A stretch of DNA of 64,000 nucleotides from SCN-69-37 sp044507065. Its GTDB lineage: Bacteria > Acidobacteriota > Vicinamibacteria > Vicinamibacterales > SCN-69-37. The notes below the pieces were generated by a model, which was not told the DNA's origin, ran no database searches, and saw only the letters and a program-made list of their open reading frames with translations. Positions within the stretch are counted from its first letter, which is position 1. Each line of letters begins with the position of its first letter. Shown piece by piece: positions 60,100 to 64,000 of the stretch. The DNA lies in assembly GCA_044507065.1 (NCBI GenBank), contig JBIQJY010000011.1, positions 8,423-72,422 on the forward strand, written 5' to 3'. The position numbers and the translations under genes are program-made.

Positions 60100-60199
60100 N
60101 NNNNNNNNNNNNNNNNNNNNNNNNNNNNNNNNNNNNNNNNNNNNNNNNNNNNNNNNNNNNNNNNNNNNNNNNNNNNNNNNNNNNNNNNNNNNNNNNNNN
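60100..60199. other. Assembly gap of exactly 100 N
   Basis: Scaffold gap. The plus-strand membrane protein enters it; the C-terminus of a minus-strand methyltransferase lies within it. The real length is unknown. Confidence 0.97.
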
Positions 60200-60738
60200 A
60201 CGGTTGAACGCAGTTCGACGATCTCGAGCGCGGGCTCGATCGCGTTCGCGATGTCGCGGACCGACCGCCGCGGCGGACCTTCGTCACGCGGGGGGCCCTC
60301 GGTGCTGCCAAGCAGGCTCAGCCAGTAGCCCGACGGCGCGAGGCTGCGGGCCACGTGCAGGGCAAACCGTGCACGATCATCGGCCGCGTCGAATACGTGG
60401 AAGACGCCGCGGTCGAACACGACGTCGAATGGACCGCCTTCGGGCGGCGCCGTGAGGAAGTCAGCGACGGCAAAACGGATCCTGCCGGTGACGGTTGCCT
60501 CGGCCGCCCGTGTGTGGGCTCGCTCGATGGCGCGCGGCGAAATGTCCACGCCGAGGACATCCCATCCCTGCGCTGCCAGCCAGAGCGCGTGAGTCCCGGT
60601 GCCACAGCCGACGTCGAGCGCGCGTCCCGGAACAGGTCGCCGGCCGCGCACGAAGTCGACGAGCCCCGGCTCGGGCGTCTCGGTGTCCCAGGGCATGGCG
60701 CCCTGCTCGTAGTGTTCGTTCCAGTCGCGTGCAGCCAC
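60200..60738 (-). CDS. SAM-dependent methyltransferase (TPMT/TehB-like), 3' end in gap
   Basis: About 179 residues from ATG at 60738. WNEHYEQGAMPWDTETPEP, then ALDVGCGTGTHALWLAAQGW, VLGVDISPRAIERA and FDVVFDRGVFHVFD are typical of the thiopurine methyltransferase-like/methyltransferase-25 group that often acts on small thiols or oxyanions. Perhaps 15-25 C-terminal residues are lost. Confidence 0.85.
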
Positions 60739-60779
60739 GATCCCCTCCCGAAGGGGCCATCGTAGCGCGCCCGCTCGCG

Positions 60780-61307
60780 CTACGTCGACGACTCGGGTCG
60801 CGCCGCCCGCCCCACCGATCGCATCTCGCCAAGGTCCGGTTCCGTGCCGGTCACCCAGCCCTTCGCCAGCTCGAACAGCAGGACAGGGGTCGGCTTGTTG
60901 ATCTCGAGGAACTCGGCGGCATGCACGGTCACGCCGATGAGGACCATCCGCGGGTCGTCGGGCGTGCCGTCGCGCGGGTCACCCGAATCCGGAAACCACA
61001 TCTTCCAGTCCGGCGCGTACAGTTCGCGGATCGTCGCCCGGTCCCGACTGATGGCGGCCAGGCCCGAGACCGAGACCCATTCGCGACTGCGACTGTTGTA
61101 GTAGGACAGGTTGACGTGTGAATCGTGCTCGAGATCGGCGATCTTGGCGGCGCCCTCGATGGTCACGAACCACAGGTCCGCTCCCGGCGCCCGCCGCTGC
61201 GTCGCCATGGCGCGCGATCGCAGATGGCCGTCGGCGCGGCGCGTGACCATCATGGCCGTCTCGATGTCCTCAATCTGGGCGTACAGCTTCTCAATCTCGT
61301 CCGCCAT
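60780..61307 (-). CDS. Pyridoxamine 5'-phosphate oxidase-like flavin-binding protein
   Basis: 175 residues from ATG at 61307 with GATGGAGGAC before it. Split-barrel fold of the general-stress-protein-26 type: AMMVTRRADGHLRSRAMATQ, LWFVTIEGAAKIADLEHDSH, VNLSYYNSRSREWVSVSG and RMVLIGVTVHAAEFLE. Likely binds FMN or F420; substrate unknown. The upstream open extension to 61550 shows no homology. Confidence 0.87.
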   Translation of the reverse strand: MADEIEKLYAQIEDIETAMMVTRRADGHLRSRAMATQRRAPGADLWFVTIEGAAKIADLEHDSHVNLSYYNSRSREWVSVSGLAAISRDRATIRELYAPDWKMWFPDSGDPRDGTPDDPRMVLIGVTVHAAEFLEINKPTPVLLFELAKGWVTGTEPDLGEMRSVGRAARPESST

Positions 61308-61416
61308 GGCGTCCTCCATCGCATCGCCCCGAACGGCGACGGCGTTACAGATGCCAGAGCTGCAAGACGGGGGCCGGCGCGGCGTCCCGGGCCGCCGGGT
61401 GCTCGCGCCGAGCGCG

Positions 61417-62148
61417 TCACCGCGACGCGCTCCGCCTGGCCTTCCGGCCCGTCTCGATCTTCGTCGTGACTTCGCGGACAACCCCAGGCGGCAGTGACGT
61501 GCGGTGGCGTGTGAGGAACTCGCGAACGGCCGCCGGATCGTGCGCGACAAGCGCTCGCAACGCCCACGACAGGGCCTTTGCCAGCATCGGGGTCATGCCG
61601 GGCAGGATGGCGGCACTGACGAGGAGCGTCCGCCGTGCATCGCCGCTGCCGCCCCTGGACGCCGTATTGAGCGCAACGGTGGCGACGATGGCCGTCCGCC
61701 GCCACCATGGATCGCGACTGCGCGCCCACGCGATCACATCTCGATCCGAGATGACGTTCTGTCGCCAGGCCGGCCCGACGACGGCAGTGGCGAAGACGTC
61801 GACCGAGGCCCAGTTGTCGTTGCCGCGACCAAGCCGCTCGATCGTCGCGCGATCGAGCAACGCCATCGCGTCCGGCCGGCGCGCGAGGACCTCGTAGCCC
61901 ACCTGCCGGACCTCGATCGCGTCGCGGGACGCCAGGAGGCGCGCGAATCGCAACACGGCCTCCGGCGGCTCGTCGGCCAGCGCGCGCGACACCTCCCGCA
62001 CCACCCCGCGGACGGCCGGAACCGGCACGCCGAGCCAGTCGAGCCGTGTCGGCGCGTAGCCGGCCGTCAGCCACGCGCGTCTCGCCGGGACGACGTGCGG
62101 GCGCAGCATGGGCTCCACCCGGTCGGCCAACTCCCGCATCGTATCCAC
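61417..62148 (-). CDS. AlkD-like DNA alkylation repair protein (HEAT repeats)
   Basis: 243 residues, nearly all helical ALK/HEAT repeats. The AlkD hallmark DNWASVD (Trp113, Asp117) and RDPWWRRTAIVA (Trp149, Arg150) correspond to the DNA-backbone and catalytic residues of AlkD, which excises 3-methyl- and 7-methyl-purines. C-terminal basic tail. Ten bases before the SDR gene on the same strand. Confidence 0.85.
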   Translation of the reverse strand: MDTMRELADRVEPMLRPHVVPARRAWLTAGYAPTRLDWLGVPVPAVRGVVREVSRALADEPPEAVLRFARLLASRDAIEVRQVGYEVLARRPDAMALLDRATIERLGRGNDNWASVDVFATAVVGPAWRQNVISDRDVIAWARSRDPWWRRTAIVATVALNTASRGGSGDARRTLLVSAAILPGMTPMLAKALSWALRALVAHDPAAVREFLTRHRTSLPPGVVREVTTKIETGRKARRSASR

Positions 62149-62158
62149 GGCTTGCCCC

Positions 62159-62890
62159 TCAGCTCATGTACCAGCCGCCATTGACGTTGTAGGTCTGGCC
62201 GGTGATGTAGCCGTTGCGTGCGAGGAGCACCGCGATGCCCGCCACCTCGTCGACCGCGCCGAAGCGGCCCACGGGCAGCAGGTCCGGCCGCGCCCGTGGA
62301 TTGCTCGTGACCATCTCCGTCTCGACGAGCGCCGGGGCGATGGCATTCGCTGTCACGCCGTCTTTCGCGAGCACCGCCGCATAGGAGTGCGTCAGGCCGA
62401 ACATGCCGGCTTTTGCCGCCGCGTAGTGCGGCCCGACAACGCCGCCCAGTTGTGCGGCAACCGACGACAGGTTGATGATCCGTCCCCACCTGCGCGACCG
62501 CATGCCGCCGACGACGGCCTGTGTGACGAGGAAGGCCGACTTCAGGTTGATGTCGAGGATCTCGTCCCAGTCGCGCTCGGTGATGTCCTCGATGGGCTGC
62601 GGCCGAATCAGGCCGGCGTTGTTGATGACGATATCGACGGGGCCGAGCGCGGCTTCGACGCCAGCGGTGAGGCGCGTGACATCAGCGGCGACCGAGACGT
62701 CGGCCTGCAAGACAAAGGCGCGGCGCCCGGTCGCCTCGATGGCGGCGCGTGTTTCTTCCGCCGCCTCATGGCGTGCCCGATAGCAGAACCCGATGTCGAC
62801 GCCGGCCTGCGCCAGCGCCAGGGCAATCGCCCGGCCGATGCCCCTATTTCCGCCGGTGACCAGCGCCACTTTGCCTGTGATGTCGTCCAC
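62159..62890 (-). CDS. Short-chain dehydrogenase/reductase (3-oxoacyl-ACP reductase-like)
   Basis: 243 residues from GTG at 62890, with GAGG five bases upstream; GTG at 62896 is too close to the ribosome site. Rossmann motif VTGGNRGIGRAIALALAQAG, NNAGLI, catalytic Ser in IINLSSVAAQ and YxxxK in HYAAAKAGMFG, C-terminal GYITGQTYNVNGGWYMS. Looks FabG-like; not linked to fatty-acid genes here, so substrate unclear. Confidence 0.88.
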   Translation of the reverse strand: MDDITGKVALVTGGNRGIGRAIALALAQAGVDIGFCYRARHEAAEETRAAIEATGRRAFVLQADVSVAADVTRLTAGVEAALGPVDIVINNAGLIRPQPIEDITERDWDEILDINLKSAFLVTQAVVGGMRSRRWGRIINLSSVAAQLGGVVGPHYAAAKAGMFGLTHSYAAVLAKDGVTANAIAPALVETEMVTSNPRARPDLLPVGRFGAVDEVAGIAVLLARNGYITGQTYNVNGGWYMS

Positions 62891-62972
62891 GTTCACCTCG
62901 CGGCGTCATCCTATCGCGTCGCGGTCCGCGGGCCACCGAGCTGTCGCGGGCGTCGTGATACCGTCGGAAGGC

Positions 62973-63338
62973 ATGACGCACGACGAGCGCATCGCGCGGC
63001 TGACCTTCGCGTCGGTATACCCGCACTACGTGACGAAGGTCGAGAAGAAGGGCCGCACGAAGGCGGAACTCCATCGGGTCATCACCTGGCTCACGGGGTT
63101 CGATGACGCGCAGATTCGGGACCTCATCGAACGGAAGGTGACGTTCGAGACGTTCTTCGAAGAGGCGTCGCTGCACCGGAATGCCGGCCTCATCACCGGT
63201 ACGATCTGCGGCTATCGGGTCGAGGAGATTGCCAACCCGCTGACGCAGCAGGCACGCTACCTCGACAAGCTCGTCGACGAACTGGCGAAGGGGCGGCCGA
63301 TCGAGAAGATCCTCCGCGGAGGCGCACCGGGCAAGTGA
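62973..63338 (+). CDS. DUF2200 protein
   Basis: 121 residues. HDERIARLTFASVYPHYVTK and VEKKGRTKAELHRVITWLTG at the start, ITGTICGYRVEEI and NPLTQQARYLDKLVDELAKG near the end are the DUF2200 signature. Function unknown. ATG at 62973 follows GGAAGG. Divergent from the SDR gene. Confidence 0.88.
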   Translation: MTHDERIARLTFASVYPHYVTKVEKKGRTKAELHRVITWLTGFDDAQIRDLIERKVTFETFFEEASLHRNAGLITGTICGYRVEEIANPLTQQARYLDKLVDELAKGRPIEKILRGGAPGK

Positions 63339-63393
63339 GGACGGTGCGGGTGGCCGGACCCGTGCGACAATCCGCGACACAGGAGCAGCTGCC

Positions 63394-64000
63394 ATGCACA
63401 CACGCTGGGCCATGGTTCTGATCGTCCTCACCGCCGCGTGCGCACTGGGTCGTCTGGCCGAGCCGGTCACGGCCGATGCGCAGGCCCCCGCACCCGCGGG
63501 CTTCACGAGCCTGTTCGACGGCAGGACCCTCGATGGCTGGCGCGGCAGACCGGGCGGCGGCGGCGTGTTCAGCCCCTACGAGGAAGCCGCCTTCACCGAC
63601 GCCGAGCGCCGGCAGAAACAGGCGGAGTGGGACGCAGACCGCGACGCGCACTGGAGCGTGGACGTCGCGCGCGGCGAGATCGTCTCCGACGGACATGGCG
63701 TGCACCTCGCCACCGCGCGGGAGTACGGCGACTTCGAGTTCCTCGTCGACTGGAAGCTCACGCAGCCGGGCGGCGACTCGGGCATCTACCTCCGCAACTA
63801 TCCGCAGGTCCAGATCTGGGACCCGAACCACGAGCCCAGCCACGAGAACGGGTCGGACAGGGGATCGGGCGCGCTCTGGAACAACAACCCCGACAATCCG
63901 GGCCGGTTTCCGCTCGTGCTCGCCGACAACCCCATCGGCGAGTGGAACACGCTGCGTATCCGGATGGTGGGCCGGCAGGTGTGGGTCTGGCTCAACGACA
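63394..64000 (+). CDS. DUF1080 / 3-keto-disaccharide hydrolase-like secreted protein (3' end off the window)
   Basis: 202 codons to the right edge. Signal peptide (about 1-30, ending ADAQ), then the DUF1080 concanavalin-like domain: FTSLFDGRTLDGWRG, GDFEFLVDWKLTQPGGDSGI, YLRNYPQVQIWDPN and GEWNTLRIRMVGRQVWVWL. Members hydrolyse 3-keto-glycosides or bind glycans, and are numerous in Acidobacteria and Planctomycetes. ATG at 63394 follows ACAGGAG. Confidence 0.9.
   Translation, partial: MHTRWAMVLIVLTAACALGRLAEPVTADAQAPAPAGFTSLFDGRTLDGWRGRPGGGGVFSPYEEAAFTDAERRQKQAEWDADRDAHWSVDVARGEIVSDGHGVHLATAREYGDFEFLVDWKLTQPGGDSGIYLRNYPQVQIWDPNHEPSHENGSDRGSGALWNNNPDNPGRFPLVLADNPIGEWNTLRIRMVGRQVWVWLND

Noticed and set aside
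1..64000. CRISPR arrays, insertion sequences, prophage or defence islands
   Set aside because: No regularly spaced repeats, transposase, integrase or phage-type genes were found on either strand.

Overview
This is a GC-rich bacterial scaffold of Gram-negative type: it carries lpxD, TonB-dependent outer-membrane machinery, a beta-barrel protein and several lipoproteins. The best taxonomic match is an uncultured or little-studied acidobacterium, probably Vicinamibacteria-like. The reasons are an Oar-type TonB receptor with an N-terminal carboxypeptidase-regulatory domain, an acidobacterial-type VWA protein, a DUF1080 protein, and large amounts of housekeeping gene clustering. This placement is inference from family content, not a database result. 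Two runs of exactly 100 N (9492-9591 and 60100-60199) show it is a scaffold. No insertion sequence, phage gene, CRISPR array or plasmid gene was seen.

Layout. 1-3741 (minus): a K+/H+-exchange-related membrane protein, lpxD and an M16 peptidase pair. 3840-5585: gatCA. 5601-7092: a small membrane protein and two divergent hsp20 genes around a palindromic control region. 7089-11462: ymdB, xseA, xseB, (gap), ispA, tlyA, nadK. 11476-12944 (minus): ruvX-mltG. 13016-14206: an S41 protease homologue that has lost both catalytic residues. 14281-20898: tRNA-Val, thrS, infC, rpmI, rplT, pheS, pheT, a classic translation cluster. 20960-22867: a ZapB-like coiled-coil gene, zapA, 6S RNA and thiL. 23037-24562: secreted 3D-domain protein and a beta-barrel protein. 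24556-26919 (minus): a polytopic GT-C-like membrane protein. 27192-30143: TonB receptor.

30140-34256 (minus): GAF protein, lytic transglycosylase, aminotransferase. 34282-40694 (minus): a pentose operon (Gfo/Idh/MocA oxidoreductase, TIM-barrel isomerase, xylB, xylA) with its LacI regulator; a GGAAACG/CGTTTCC operator-like motif lies before the regulator and before the operon. 40703-44011: a MASE1-PAS-histidine kinase-receiver hybrid. 44151-49624 (minus): FKBP lipoprotein, then a VWA-LemA-DUF2207 envelope cluster bounded on both sides by two paralogous lipoproteins of unknown family. 49668-51281: metG. 51421-54709: crcB, truncated haemoglobin with an NsrR-like sensor, DUF488, FrnE-like DsbA protein and an NmrA-like oxidoreductase divergent from an HxlR regulator. 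55370-64000: double-domain M16 peptidase, methyltransferases, PadR regulator, flavin-binding oxidoreductase-like protein, AlkD-like glycosylase, SDR, DUF2200 and the start of a DUF1080 hydrolase.

Most genes lie in tight operons with 1-4 base overlaps (ATGA, GTGA, TGATG), implying translational coupling. Two observations concern translation initiation. infC and xylB have no ATG/GTG/TTG able to give the conserved N-terminus and appear to start at ATC and ATT behind Shine-Dalgarno sequences. At least nine other genes have a -10-like hexamer only 7-10 bases upstream of the start codon, which suggests leaderless or nearly leaderless transcripts. The most system-like novelty is the VWA-LemA-DUF2207 cluster with its duplicated lipoprotein.
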